A stretch of DNA of 64,000 nt from positions 2,976,001 to 3,040,000 of the forward strand of contig NZ_CP068771.1 of assembly GCF_018336935.1 (NCBI RefSeq), given 5' to 3'. The DNA comes from Serratia plymuthica (GTDB lineage Bacteria; Pseudomonadota; Gammaproteobacteria; Enterobacterales; Enterobacteriaceae). This document shows, one piece after another, positions 36,201 through 45,168 of the stretch. The first letter of the stretch is position 1; every line of letters starts with the position of its first letter. The notes under the pieces were generated by a model. It did no database searches, was not told where the DNA came from, and was given only the letters and a program-made list of their open reading frames with translations. The translations under genes and the position numbers were made by a program.

Positions 36201-38860
36201 GCGTTTACGAAGCGAGAACGCTGCTGCCGCTCGATCAGTTGAGCGTCTGGACCCAGCCGCTCTCCTACACCACCGAATGCGCCAAAGCCTGCTTCACGGC
36301 GGCGGTGACGCACGGCGATCTGACCGTCGCCTCTTTTGCCGCCTGTCATCAGATCATTAACTTTTTAAGCCGCGGCGATCATCTCGATAACGTGCTGACC
36401 AGCATCGAACGGGGGCTGGCCTTCGTGCGGAAATCCCATTTCCCCGACGTTGAGCGCATTATGTTGATCCAGCGGCATTATGTTGAACACTTGCGCACCG
36501 TATCTCCCGGATATTGGGGCGGCATCGATGCGCTGCCCGACTCGCTGCTGCCAACCGCGCCGGAACAGGCGCCGCAGCAAATGTCCACCATGATGTTCTG
36601 GTTCTGGCTGTATCGGGGCATGACGTATTTTGTCGCCGGCGAATACCCGCAGGCGGAAGAGTCGCTGGCGCAGGCTGAATTCTTTGCCTGGTCTGCGCCG
36701 GGGCATATCCACCTGCTGGATTTACATCTGTACAGCGCGCTGGCGTTAACCGCTCAACTGACGCCGGAGACCTTCTCCGTCGAGCACCGGCGCAGGCTGC
36801 AAAAGCACTACGACAAGATCGCGCTTTGGGCGCGCATTAATCCAGGCACATTCGCCGACAAAGAGGCCCTGGTGTATGCGGAGATTGTCCGCCTGGACGG
36901 CATGAACAGCATTGCGCTCGAGCAGTATGAAAAAGCGGTAAGGCTCTCGCGGGACTCGGGGTTCAATCCCAGCAATGCGCTGGCTCATGAACTTGCGGGA
37001 CGCTTCGCGCTCAGTTGCGGCTATCATACGGCCGCAGACGCCCACTTTAGGGGGGCAATGGCGGCATGGGGGCGCACAGGTGCGCAGGCCAAGGTGAATC
37101 AGCTGAAACAGGCTTATCCCCATCTGGCGCCCCCTGGCCAGGCAACGCCTTATGACACCATCGCCTTTGCCCAGAATGAAGAAATCCGCGATCTGCAAAG
37201 TGTCATCAAAGCCTCGCGCGCACTGTCTGAAGAGATCAATCTGGAACGGCTGATTCAGATACTGATGACCATGCTGCTGGAACGTGCCGGCGCCCAGCGC
37301 GGCCTGTTGATCCGCGTATTGGATAACAATATTCCTGAAATAGAGGCGAGCGCCTATACCGGCAGCGACGGCGTCAGGGTACGGATTATAAAAGATATGC
37401 CGATGGCCACCGATATGCCGCTGTCGATACTGTCGGCCGTGATCCGTACCGGGCAAGAGATACGCACCGGAAAACCGGAAGAGTTCACTCCCTTCTCGCA
37501 GGATCCTTACCTCGTGACTTCCGGCGCCGCCGTCTTGTGCGTGCCGATGTTCAAGCAGGCGCGGCTGGTCGGCGTGTTGTACCTCGAAAACCGCTTAATG
37601 CCTGAAATCTTCACCGCCGAGCATTCGAAAGTGGTTAACCTGCTCGGCGCGCATGCCGCCGTCTCGCTCGAAACCGCAAGGCTGTATGCCGAATTGCTTG
37701 AGGAGAACATTCAGCGCAGGCGGGTGGAGAAAGAGCTCAGAGCAAGCCAGACCTCGTTGATGCTGGGCGAGCAGATCAGTCATACCGGCAGTTGGCGTTG
37801 GGAGCTGGCGCAGGACCTGATGTTCATGTCCGAAGAATATGCCCGTATTCTCGGCTTGCCCGAGAAGCAGAAAATGATTTCTATGGCCGAGTTTCTTACC
37901 TTCGTTCATCCGGACGACTATGCGCGAGTCAGCACCGCCGTCACCGACGGAGTGAGAGACGGGCTGCCCCTGCGGGCCGAGTTTCGCATCATGAGCGCGG
38001 ATGGCGTTTGCCGCTACATATTGGGCATAGGTAACCCGGTCGGCGTGGGCACCGAGGTCTATGAATACTACGGCACCATCACCGACATCACCGCCCAGCG
38101 GCAGACGGAGGACGCCGTCAGGGTCGCCCAGGCCGAGCTGGCACGCGTTTCCCGTGCGACCACCGTCGGCCAGTTGACCTCGTCCATTGCGCACGAAATC
38201 AATCAACCCTTGATGTCGATTGTCTCGAACGCCGGAGCAAGCCTGCGCTGGCTGAACCATGATCCTGTCCGGCATGACAATATTCGTACCGGGTTGGAGG
38301 AGATCATCGCAGAGGGCCAACGCGCAGGCGAAATCATTCGCAGCCTGCAAACCCTGACGCGCAAGCAGGAGCCGGTCTTTTCACGTATCGATCTGCACTA
38401 TCTTGTCCGCCATATCATGACCCTGTCGCGCAGCGAAATCGAGCAGCGCCGCGTGGCGGTGGAGTATGAACTGAAGGCCGCCGACAGTTTCATCTTTGGC
38501 GACAGCGTACAAATTCAGCAGGTATTGATTAACCTGGTGATGAACGCGATCGAGGCGCTGTCTGAGGTGAGCGATCGTGCGCGAACGCTGAGGATAACCA
38601 CGTTGAACCCAGATGACGGCAGGGTTGAGCTACGCATAATGGACAACGGAATCGGGCTGGATCCTGACGTAATGGGACGGGTTTTTGATTCTTTCTACAC
38701 CACAAAAGCACAGGGAATGGGGATGGGGTTGACCATCAGCCTCGCCATTATTGAACGCCATCGGGGCGTGCTGAAAGCGCAGGCGGTAGAACCCTACGGC
38801 AGTTGCTTCTGTTTTGTGGTGCCGACTGCCGGCCATGAAGGTGCGATAAAGCCGCAATGA
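33254..38860 (+). CDS. Giant hybrid: (pseudo)Ser/Thr kinase - AAA ATPase - GAF - PAS - histidine kinase
   Basis: An 1868-residue multidomain sensor. Residues 20-290 are a eukaryote-like kinase fold with catalytic loop HGDIKPGN (D148) and SPE (193-195), but the DFG motif reads GFG (166-168) and no VAIK-type lysine is evident, so it may not phosphorylate. Next comes a STAND/AAA-type ATPase with Walker A GPSGIGKSS (349-357) and Walker B LVLLIDDIHWID (475-486). A long helical, TPR-like stretch of about 800 residues follows. GAF lies near 1320-1480 and PAS near 1497-1615. The histidine kinase has H1647 in SSIAHEINQPL, N box INLVMNAIEAL, and DNGIGLD and GMGL motifs. The layout resembles large signal-integrating kinases of cyanobacteria and proteobacteria. 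The ligand is unknown. Confidence 0.9.
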   Translation: MNDPLIPPDRAALPDFQDGQFFAFKDDVIFTPLVHEGCIVWMNGRHPFSSGAFILATAVSDEAEADATRLLKNEFLLRPYLSDAWAVKPAACTQYRGRYALVYPSFAFEPLARITGQPMACIASFLELAIRICAPLRQMHRHNLIHGDIKPGNIFIQGDTSCRLAGFGLTTGTAEELTHTRLPFFGGTLAYMSPEHTSRTQRAVDSRSDLYSLGIVFYELLTGSLPFDLSEGGQAEWAHHHIASEPRPPHLLRERIPAMLSTLVLRLLAKSPDNRYQTVDGLVADLRRCQATLTDGNDIMPFPPGLQDRAPEFHLADTLYTLHPQGRELIAAFDKVNQSGTHALAVISGPSGIGKSSLIASALKELKNRRTLLAVGKVDQFSSSLPYGVLTSAFRALTLKLLGLPAEDVALWKTRLARTLDGYEGLAINLVPELGLLLERKSRQPPDSLSTDARARFNLMIVSLVNTFATPGCPLVLLIDDIHWIDAASLQVLEYLLKNSDALPLLLVVALRDPSSTDNLSVSEALGRLRDAAQRKIDIIPAPLSVKAVARWLADVFQRRSTDTLDLARLIHEKTGGNPLFVHEFFKRIVDDGLVTHNKHQGKWYYDVPTIQARHYTENVVGLVLQQLEKMPEETRKLLGSLACLGSSGELGTVSRVLNLSDTDIRYQLHPAVTAQLITLSADTYTFPHDRVQEAAFALLDAGDRGHLHLTTASLLAEASRQAAGNEMLFRAIHHVSAAIDCVQPPPQRKMFRELSMLAARRAKRSGDYLSAQRYLQTARALGGPAPDNASDFALELEEAECALLLGNLVTARHLSDKLLASPGGLTEKISAANLLAEVHMRQSDNPLALETALCWLTVSGITLNRHPDDAECEATWKMLHARIGESPAAIFNQLPLMTNPETEAAMSLLARAGLSASFISPRLHFMLLCQMLHLTLEHGITGASTSAMGWFGVLIGHRYAEYRLGFKYAELARELVARHGYSVYEARTLLPLDQLSVWTQPLSYTTECAKACFTAAVTHGDLTVASFAACHQIINFLSRGDHLDNVLTSIERGLAFVRKSHFPDVERIMLIQRHYVEHLRTVSPGYWGGIDALPDSLLPTAPEQAPQQMSTMMFWFWLYRGMTYFVAGEYPQAEESLAQAEFFAWSAPGHIHLLDLHLYSALALTAQLTPETFSVEHRRRLQKHYDKIALWARINPGTFADKEALVYAEIVRLDGMNSIALEQYEKAVRLSRDSGFNPSNALAHELAGRFALSCGYHTAADAHFRGAMAAWGRTGAQAKVNQLKQAYPHLAPPGQATPYDTIAFAQNEEIRDLQSVIKASRALSEEINLERLIQILMTMLLERAGAQRGLLIRVLDNNIPEIEASAYTGSDGVRVRIIKDMPMATDMPLSILSAVIRTGQEIRTGKPEEFTPFSQDPYLVTSGAAVLCVPMFKQARLVGVLYLENRLMPEIFTAEHSKVVNLLGAHAAVSLETARLYAELLEENIQRRRVEKELRASQTSLMLGEQISHTGSWRWELAQDLMFMSEEYARILGLPEKQKMISMAEFLTFVHPDDYARVSTAVTDGVRDGLPLRAEFRIMSADGVCRYILGIGNPVGVGTEVYEYYGTITDITAQRQTEDAVRVAQAELARVSRATTVGQLTSSIAHEINQPLMSIVSNAGASLRWLNHDPVRHDNIRTGLEEIIAEGQRAGEIIRSLQTLTRKQEPVFSRIDLHYLVRHIMTLSRSEIEQRRVAVEYELKAADSFIFGDSVQIQQVLINLVMNAIEALSEVSDRARTLRITTLNPDDGRVELRIMDNGIGLDPDVMGRVFDSFYTTKAQGMGMGLTISLAIIERHRGVLKAQAVEPYGSCFCFVVPTAGHEGAIKPQ

Positions 38861-38948
38861 GCACAGGAACTTGCGTTATCGTCGGGTGAAATTCGGGTGG
38901 CCGCCTCAGCCAAACTGCCCCGACCGAGGCGGGCCACCGCGTTAGCGG

Positions 38949-39785
38949 CTACAACAACAACGCCAACTCCATCGCCGCGCGTTGCAGTTGCGGCAGCACC
39001 CGCTCACGCAGCTCCGCCGAGGAAATCTGCGAAGCATTGACCCCCACGTTCATTGCCGCCACCACGCCGCCGCCCTTGCGCGAGTGCATCGGCACCGCGA
39101 TCGAACGCAGGCCAATCTCCAGTTGCTGATCGTTGATGGCATATCCCTGCCTGCGCACTTTAGCCAACTGTTCACGCAACTGTTCCGCGCTGGTCACGGT
39201 GTGCTCGGTCAGCGGTTCGAAGCTCACCCGCGACAGATAATCCTCCAGTTGCTCCTCGTCCAGCGCACTGAGCAAAACCAGCCCCATTGACGTGGCATAG
39301 GCCGGCAAGCGGCTGCCGCGCCCCAGATCAATCGTCATGATGCGCTTCACCGACGCGCGGGCAATATACAGGATGTTGTCGCCATCCAGCGTCGCCACCG
39401 AACAGGATTCGTTGAGCAGTTTGCTGAGGTAATCCAGCGAGTTCTGCGCCGCCTTCGCCAGCTCGGAAGAAGAAAGATAAGCATGGCCGATGGTGAGCAC
39501 CCGCGGCAGCAGCCGGTAATGTCGGCCATCGGGGCAATGCACAAAACCCAGCGCCCGCAGGGTGTAAAGGCAACGACGCACCGCGGCGCGCGGAATGCCG
39601 GTAATCTGGCTGATCTCGGAAACCGACATCTGCGAATACTGCGGTTGGAAGGCCTGCAGCACCTCTAACCCTCTGGCCAACGACGCCATAAAGTTGGGAT
39701 CGCCCTTGTACCTATCGTTGCTTAAATCGCCGATCTCCTGCAACCGACGCAGCTCCCCGCCGCCAAACTCTGAAACATCATCCAT
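38949..39785 (-). CDS. pcaR: IclR-family regulator PcaR
   Basis: An activator of beta-ketoadipate catabolism that responds to beta-ketoadipate. The start at 39785 (MDDVSEFGGG) is preceded by GGGGGAGA and gives 278 residues. The N-terminal winged helix reads MSVSEISQITGIPRAAVRRC followed by LYTLRALGFV. The effector domain has CSVATLDGDNILYIARA and a GYAINDQQLEIGLRSIAVP segment, as in PcaR/PcaU/PobR. It is divergent from pcaIJFD, with a PcaR-like site between. A TTCGATAA copy at 39803-39810 abuts its own ribosome site and may give autoregulation. Confidence 0.88.
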   Translation of the reverse strand: MDDVSEFGGGELRRLQEIGDLSNDRYKGDPNFMASLARGLEVLQAFQPQYSQMSVSEISQITGIPRAAVRRCLYTLRALGFVHCPDGRHYRLLPRVLTIGHAYLSSSELAKAAQNSLDYLSKLLNESCSVATLDGDNILYIARASVKRIMTIDLGRGSRLPAYATSMGLVLLSALDEEQLEDYLSRVSFEPLTEHTVTSAEQLREQLAKVRRQGYAINDQQLEIGLRSIAVPMHSRKGGGVVAAMNVGVNASQISSAELRERVLPQLQRAAMELALLL

Positions 39786-39901
39786 TCTGATCTCCCCCTT
39801 CTTTCGATAACACCTGAACTCATACGTCCGCAGTATCGGAACGACGGCAAATAGCGATTTAGTTACCTGCATCACAAAACGAATAGCTAAACCAGTAATG
39901 C

Positions 39902-39915
39902 TTCGATAATCGCAC
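39902..39915 (+). promoter_or_regulatory. PcaR-type operator upstream of pcaI
   Basis: TTCGATAATCGCAC equals 14 of the 15 bases I recall for the Pseudomonas PcaR site near the pcaIJ -10 region. A partial copy, TTCGATAA, is at 39803-39810, and ATATTCGCAC is at 39925-39934. Placement between pcaR and pcaI supports function. Confidence 0.65.
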
Positions 39916-40018
39916 AACACGCTGATATTCGCACTTGTCGCTGTATTTTTCATCATTTAACTTAGATCAGAACCACTCGTATGACGCAGGAATAACCGCA
40001 GCCTACCCAGGAGAGCAG

Positions 40019-40705
40019 ATGATCGATAAAAACGTGGCGTCCGCAGACGCCGCCGTCGCAGATATACCGGATGGTGCCACCATTATGGTCGGTGGTTTTG
40101 GCCCTGCCGGCCAACCCTGCGCCCTGTTGGATGCGCTGATCCGCCACCGCCCGCGCGAATTGACGCTGATCAGCAATAACGCCGGCAACGGGGATTTCGG
40201 CCTGGCGGCGTTACTGAAGGCAGGCTGTGTGCGCAAAGTGGTGTGCTCTTTTCCGCGCCAGTCCGACTCTTGGGTGTTTGACGATCTGTATCGCCGCGGC
40301 GAACTGGAATTGGAGCTGATCCCGCAGGGCAATCTGGCGGCCCGCATTCAGGCCGGCGGTGCCGGCCTCGGCGGCTTCTACACGCCGACCGGTTACGGCA
40401 CCAAACTGGCGGAAGGCAAGGAAACCCGCGAGATAGACGGCCGCCAGTATGTGTTTGAGCTGCCGCTGAAAGCCGATTTTTCCCTGATCAAGGCTGAAAA
40501 AGGCGACCGCTGGGGCAACCTGCTGTATTACAAAACCGGGCGTAACTTCGGGCCGATCATGGCGATGGCTGCCCATTGCACCATTGCTGAAATCAATCAG
40601 TTAGTGCCGCTGGGCGAGCTGGATCCCGAAGCCATCATCACGCCGGGGATCTTCGTGCAACGCCTGGTGACCACCCCGGCAAGCGCCGCGCAGCTGTCGG
40701 CTTAA
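40019..40705 (+). CDS. pcaI: 3-oxoadipate CoA-transferase subunit A
   Basis: With PcaJ it moves CoA from succinyl-CoA to 3-oxoadipate. The start at 40019 (MIDKNVASADAAV) follows AGGAGAG; a longer frame upstream is rejected. The 228 residues carry the family-I CoA-transferase signature IMVGGFGPAGQP and the glycine-rich GGAGLGGFYTPTGYGT loop. It is the first gene of pcaIJFD. Confidence 0.94.
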   Translation: MIDKNVASADAAVADIPDGATIMVGGFGPAGQPCALLDALIRHRPRELTLISNNAGNGDFGLAALLKAGCVRKVVCSFPRQSDSWVFDDLYRRGELELELIPQGNLAARIQAGGAGLGGFYTPTGYGTKLAEGKETREIDGRQYVFELPLKADFSLIKAEKGDRWGNLLYYKTGRNFGPIMAMAAHCTIAEINQLVPLGELDPEAIITPGIFVQRLVTTPASAAQLSA

Positions 40706-40716
40706 GGAACGGATTT

Positions 40717-41397
40717 ATGTCAAAACTCACTCATCAGCAGTTGGCCGAGCGCATTGCGCGCGACATCCCAGAAGGCGCCTACGTGAATCTGGGCATCGGC
40801 ATCCCGACGCAAATCGCCAACTACCTGCCTGCGGACAAAGAAATTTTCCTGCACAGCGAAAACGGCATTCTCGGCATGGGGCCTGCCCCGGCCGAAGGAG
40901 AGGAAGATCCTGATCTGATCAACGCCGGCAAACAGCCGGTCACCCTGCTGAAAGGCGGCTGCTTTTTCCATCACGGCGACTCCTTCGCCATGATGCGCGG
41001 CGGCCACCTGGATATCTGCGTACTGGGCGCCTATCAGGTCTCCGAACAGGGCGATTTGGCCAACTGGAGTACCGGGGCGCCCGGGGCGATACCGGCGGTC
41101 GGCGGCGCGATGGATTTAGCGATTGGCGCGCGTCAGGTCTTTGTGATGACCGAACACCTGACCAAGAAAGGCGAATGCAAGATTGTCCGCCATTGCACCT
41201 ATCCTCTGACCGGCGTCGGCTGCATTGATCGTATCTACAGCGATCTGGCGGTCATGGACGTCACGCCTCAGGGCCTGGTGGTGCGCGAAATATTCGGCGG
41301 GCTGACCCCGCAACAATTACAGGAAATCACCCCGGTCGAGTTGACCTTTGCCCTTCAGCACGGAGAACCAACGCATGAATCCAGCTTATCTGTGTGA
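40717..41397 (+). CDS. pcaJ: 3-oxoadipate CoA-transferase subunit B
   Basis: Carries the active-site glutamate that forms the enzyme-CoA thioester, in FLHSENGILGMGP. The 226 residues also show YVNLGIGIPTQIANY near the start and GAMDLAIGARQVFV. It begins 11 bp after pcaI and its 3' end overlaps the pcaF start by 23 bp, so the operon is tightly coupled. Confidence 0.94.
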   Translation: MSKLTHQQLAERIARDIPEGAYVNLGIGIPTQIANYLPADKEIFLHSENGILGMGPAPAEGEEDPDLINAGKQPVTLLKGGCFFHHGDSFAMMRGGHLDICVLGAYQVSEQGDLANWSTGAPGAIPAVGGAMDLAIGARQVFVMTEHLTKKGECKIVRHCTYPLTGVGCIDRIYSDLAVMDVTPQGLVVREIFGGLTPQQLQEITPVELTFALQHGEPTHESSLSV

Positions 41398-42577
41398 CGC
41401 CGTCCGCACGCCTTTTGGCCGCCTGAACGGTAGTCTCGCCACCGTCCGCGCCGACGATCTGGCCGCCCTGCCGCTGAGAGCGTTGCTGGCGCGCCACCCG
41501 CAGCTTGACTGGAGCGCGGTAGACGACGTGTTGTTCGGTTGCGCCAATCAGGCCGGGGAAGACAACCGCAACGTGGCGCGTATGGCGCTGCTGCTGGCCG
41601 GCCTGCCGGTGCAGATCCCCGGCTGCACCCTCAACCGACTGTGCGGCTCCAGCCTGGATGCCGTGGCGATGGCGGCCCGCGCCATCAAAACCGGCGAAAG
41701 CGAGTTGATGATTGCCGGCGGCGTGGAAAGCATGTCGCGGGCGCCGTTTGTGATGGGCAAGGCGGAAAGCGCCTTCAGCCGGGCGATGAAAATAGAAGAC
41801 ACCACCATGGGCTGGCGGTTTATCAACCCGCAGATGAAAGCGCAATACGGCGTGGACTCTATGCCGCAAACCGCCGAAAACGTGGCCCTGAAGTTTGGCA
41901 TTAGCCGCCAGGATCAGGATGCCTTCGCTCTGCGCAGCCAGCAGCGCACCGCCGCAGCCCAAGAAAGCGGTTTCTTTGCCGAGCAACTGATTGAAGTCAG
42001 CCTGGCGCAGAAAAAAGGCGACCCTCTGCTGTTCCGCCAGGATGAACACCCACGCTCTACGACGCTCGAGGCGCTGGCGAAGTTGAAACCGGTGGTTAAC
42101 CCTCAAGGTAGCGTCACCGCCGGTAATGCTTCCGGGCTGAACGACGGCGCCTGCGCACTGTTGCTGGCGGGTGAACGCGGGGTGGCCCGCCACGGCTTGC
42201 AACCGATGGCGCGCATTGTCGCCAGCGCGGTGACCGGCATTGAGCCTGCAATTATGGGGTTTGCTCCGGCGGAGGCGGTACGCAAGGTGCTGAAGATCGC
42301 CGGCCTGACGCTCGATCAAATGGACGTTATCGAGCTTAACGAAGCCTTTGCGGCACAGGCGCTGGCCGTGACGCGCGAACTGGGGCTGAAGGACGATGCC
42401 GCACAGGTGAATCCGAACGGCGGCGCCATTGCGCTGGGTCATCCGTTGGGCGCTTCCGGCGGTAGGCTGGTGATGAACGCCGCCTGGCAATTGCAGAAAA
42501 CCCGAGGCCGTTACGGGTTGTGCACCATGTGTATCGGCGTTGGTCAGGGCATTGCGCTGATCATCGAGCGGGTATGA
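41375..42577 (+). CDS. pcaF: Beta-ketoadipyl-CoA thiolase
   Basis: Cleaves 3-oxoadipyl-CoA to succinyl-CoA and acetyl-CoA, the last step of the pathway. The start at 41375 (MNPAYLCDAVRTPFG) gives 400 residues, the family length. Thiolase signatures are present: the nucleophile Cys in LNRLCGSSLD, NPNGGAIALGHPLGASGGR with the His, and the second Cys in TMCIGVGQG. It ends in an ATGA overlap with pcaD. Confidence 0.95.
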   Translation: MNPAYLCDAVRTPFGRLNGSLATVRADDLAALPLRALLARHPQLDWSAVDDVLFGCANQAGEDNRNVARMALLLAGLPVQIPGCTLNRLCGSSLDAVAMAARAIKTGESELMIAGGVESMSRAPFVMGKAESAFSRAMKIEDTTMGWRFINPQMKAQYGVDSMPQTAENVALKFGISRQDQDAFALRSQQRTAAAQESGFFAEQLIEVSLAQKKGDPLLFRQDEHPRSTTLEALAKLKPVVNPQGSVTAGNASGLNDGACALLLAGERGVARHGLQPMARIVASAVTGIEPAIMGFAPAEAVRKVLKIAGLTLDQMDVIELNEAFAAQALAVTRELGLKDDAAQVNPNGGAIALGHPLGASGGRLVMNAAWQLQKTRGRYGLCTMCIGVGQGIALIIERV

Positions 42578-43344
42578 ATATGGAGATCGAATATCGTCTT
42601 GATGGCCGCGCTGGCGCGCCGCTGTTGGTCTTGTCCAACTCGTTAGGCACCACCTTCGACATGTGGCAGGCGCAGTTGCCGACCTGGCGTGAACACTTTC
42701 GCGTGTTGCGCTACAACCAACGCGGCCACGGCGCTACACCGCTGCCGAGAACCCCGCTGCGGCTAGAAACGCTCGGCAATGACGTTATCGCCCTGCTCGA
42801 CAGGCTGGATGCGCCAAGCGCTCACTTTTGCGGCATCTCGATGGGTGGTCTGACCGGGCTGTGGCTCAATCGCTATCACCCGCAACGCATCGATCGCCTG
42901 GTGGTGGCGAATACCGCCGCGCGCATCGGCAGCGCCGAAGGCTGGCAGCAACGTGCGCAGCAAGTGCGCAACGAAGGATTGGAGGCGGTGGCCGCCGCAT
43001 CCCCTTCCCGCTGGTTTACCGAAGCTTTTTTGCAGCGTTCGCCGCAACGGGTTGCCGCGCTGGTCGACGGGCTGGCGGCCAGCAATGCCGCAGGCTACGC
43101 CGCCTGCTGCGACGCGTTGGCGCAGGCCGACCTTCGTGACCAGACCCGCCAGATGGCGCGGCCAATGCTGGTCATTGCCGGGGAGCATGATCCGGTCACC
43201 ACCGTGGCGGACGCCGAATTTTTGGTCGCCAACGCGCCACGCGCCAAATTAAAAGTGTTGCCGGCCTCGCATATCTCCAATGTGGCCTGCGCGGAAGAGT
43301 TCGGTCAAAGCGTTATCGAGTTCCTGACCGAGAAGGGAGGATGA
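42574..43344 (+). CDS. pcaD: 3-oxoadipate enol-lactonase
   Basis: An alpha/beta hydrolase that opens 3-oxoadipate enol-lactone to 3-oxoadipate. The 256 residues have NSLGTTFDMW and RYNQRGHG near the start, the serine elbow FCGISMGG, an acid in GEHDPVT and the His in ASHISNVA. Its ATG overlaps the pcaF stop (ATGA). No pcaC, pcaB or pcaHG follows; the operon stops here at a hairpin shared with arsC, so upstream pathway genes must lie elsewhere. Confidence 0.92.
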   Translation: MNMEIEYRLDGRAGAPLLVLSNSLGTTFDMWQAQLPTWREHFRVLRYNQRGHGATPLPRTPLRLETLGNDVIALLDRLDAPSAHFCGISMGGLTGLWLNRYHPQRIDRLVVANTAARIGSAEGWQQRAQQVRNEGLEAVAAASPSRWFTEAFLQRSPQRVAALVDGLAASNAAGYAACCDALAQADLRDQTRQMARPMLVIAGEHDPVTTVADAEFLVANAPRAKLKVLPASHISNVACAEEFGQSVIEFLTEKGG

Positions 43345-43368
43345 CGGGCTGGCGAGCCTGTCATTTTC
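43341..43368. terminator. Hairpin between pcaD and arsC
   Basis: ATGACGGGCT (43341-43350) pairs with AGCCTGTCAT (43355-43364) with one mismatch, followed by TTTTCCC. It overlaps both stops and probably terminates both convergent operons. Confidence 0.6.
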
Positions 43369-43792
43369 CCGTGATTCGTTGCCCTTGCGCATCAATCACC
43401 GGCTCGCCGTCTTCTTTGCTGAACGCACCTTGCTGGGGATCCGGCAGGATATCCAGCACCGCTTCCGACGGACGGCACAGCCGCGTGCCCAACGGCGTCA
43501 CCACGATCGGCCGGTTAATCAAAATCGGCTGCTGCAGCATAAAGTCGATCAGTTTATCCTCGCTCCATTGCGCGTCCGCCAGCCCCAGTTGTTGATAAGG
43601 TTCGACGTTTTTGCGCAGCAACTCACGCGCGGAAATGCCCATATCGGCAATCAGTTTGACCAGTTGGTCACGGCTGGGCGGCGTCTCCAGATACAAGATC
43701 ACCGCAGGCTCCACGCCGCTGTTGCGGATCAGTGCCAGCGTATTGCGCGAAGTGCCGCAGGCCGGGTTATGGTAAATGGTTATCTGGCTCAT
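43361..43792 (-). CDS. arsC: Arsenate reductase (glutaredoxin type)
   Basis: Reduces arsenate to arsenite with glutaredoxin and GSH so that ArsB can export it. The start at 43792 (MSQITIYHNPACGTSRNTL) gives 143 residues. The catalytic Cys is C12 and the arsenate-binding arginines are in NRPIVVTPLGTRLCRP. It lies 20 bp downstream of arsB and is the last gene of arsRBC. Confidence 0.95.
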   Translation of the reverse strand: MSQITIYHNPACGTSRNTLALIRNSGVEPAVILYLETPPSRDQLVKLIADMGISARELLRKNVEPYQQLGLADAQWSEDKLIDFMLQQPILINRPIVVTPLGTRLCRPSEAVLDILPDPQQGAFSKEDGEPVIDAQGQRITGK

Positions 43793-43812
43793 GGGGTTCT
43801 CTCTTGTAAACA

Positions 43813-45099
43813 CTAAAGCGACAGGCGCAGGGCCAGAGCGGCCAACGCGACAAACAACACCGGAAGCGTCATCACTATCCCCACCCGGAAATAATATCCC
43901 CAGGTGATGACGATATTTTTCTGCGACAGCACATGCAGCCATAGCAGCGTAGCCAGGCTGCCGATCGGCGTAATTTTCGGCCCCAGATCGCTGCCTATGA
44001 CGTTGGCGTAAATCATCGCCTGCTTGATCACGCCGTCTGCGTTGCTGCCGTCGATCGACAGCGCGCCCACCAGCACGGTCGGCATGTTGTTCATGACCGA
44101 AGACAGAAACGCCGTCAGGAATCCCGTGCCGAACGTGGCCACCCACAGCCCCCGTTCGGCCAGACCATCCAGCATACCGGACAGCAAGTCGGTCAGCCCC
44201 GCGTTGCGCAGCCCATAGACCACCAGGTACATGCCCAACGAGAACACCACGATCTGCCAGGGCGCGCCGCGCAATACTTTACCGGTATCAATCGCATGGC
44301 CCCTTTTCGCCACCGCCAGCAGGATCATCGCCCCCACGGCGGCGACCAGGCTCACCGGTATGCCGAGCGGCTCCAGGCCAAAGAACCCAATCAGCAGCAA
44401 GGCCAGTACGCCCCAACCGGTTTTAAAGGTCGGCAAGTCGCGGATAGCCTCACGCGGCGACCGCAGCAGCGACAGGTCATAGCTCACCGGAATCTCCTTG
44501 CGGAAATACAGATGCAGCATCACCAACGTCGCGACGATGGCGGCAATGTCCACCGGCACCATCACGGCGGCATATTGAGTAAAGCCTAGCTTGAAAAAAT
44601 CTGCCGAGACAATGTTCACCAGATTAGAGACCACCAGCGGCAGGCTGGCAGTGTCGGCAATAAAGCCCGCCGCCATTACGAACGCCAGCGTGGCGCCGGA
44701 GCTGAACCCCAGGGCCAGCAGCATCGCAATCACAATCGGCGTAAGGATCAGCGCCGCGCCGTCGTTGGCGAACAGCGCCGCCACGGTAGCCCCCAGCAGC
44801 ACGATATAAGTGAACAACCAGCGCCCTTTACCCTTGCCCCAACGCGCCACGTGCAGTGCCGCCCACTCAAAGAAGCCGGACTCATCCAGCAGCAGGCTGA
44901 TGACGATCACCGCGATAAAGGTCGCCGTGGCGTTCCAGACAATGTGCCAAACCAGGGCAATATCGCCAAAGTGCACCACACCGGTCAAGAGTGCCAACAC
45001 CGCCCCGAGCGAAGCGCTCCAGCCAATGCCCAACCCTTTTGGCTGCCAGATCACCAAAATGAGCGTCAGAATAAAAATTGCCCCAGCCAGTACCATCAT
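43813..45099 (-). CDS. arsB: Arsenite efflux pump ArsB
   Basis: An inner-membrane arsenite/antimonite-H+ antiporter with about twelve helices. ATG 45099 ([20 protein letters not shown]), preceded by AGGGAGCG, gives 428 residues, matching E. coli ArsB (429). Family strings include [40 protein letters not shown] and [14 protein letters not shown] longer frame upstream is rejected. No arsA or arsD is present, the simple chromosomal arsRBC layout. Confidence 0.95.
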   Translation of the reverse strand: MMVLAGAIFILTLILVIWQPKGLGIGWSASLGAVLALLTGVVHFGDIALVWHIVWNATATFIAVIVISLLLDESGFFEWAALHVARWGKGKGRWLFTYIVLLGATVAALFANDGAALILTPIVIAMLLALGFSSGATLAFVMAAGFIADTASLPLVVSNLVNIVSADFFKLGFTQYAAVMVPVDIAAIVATLVMLHLYFRKEIPVSYDLSLLRSPREAIRDLPTFKTGWGVLALLLIGFFGLEPLGIPVSLVAAVGAMILLAVAKRGHAIDTGKVLRGAPWQIVVFSLGMYLVVYGLRNAGLTDLLSGMLDGLAERGLWVATFGTGFLTAFLSSVMNNMPTVLVGALSIDGSNADGVIKQAMIYANVIGSDLGPKITPIGSLATLLWLHVLSQKNIVITWGYYFRVGIVMTLPVLFVALAALALRLSL

Positions 45100-45168
45100 C
45101 GCTCCCTGGCGCATCACGCCATAAATACATATGTTTTTTCGAATATATAAAAACAAATTTTTTTAACG

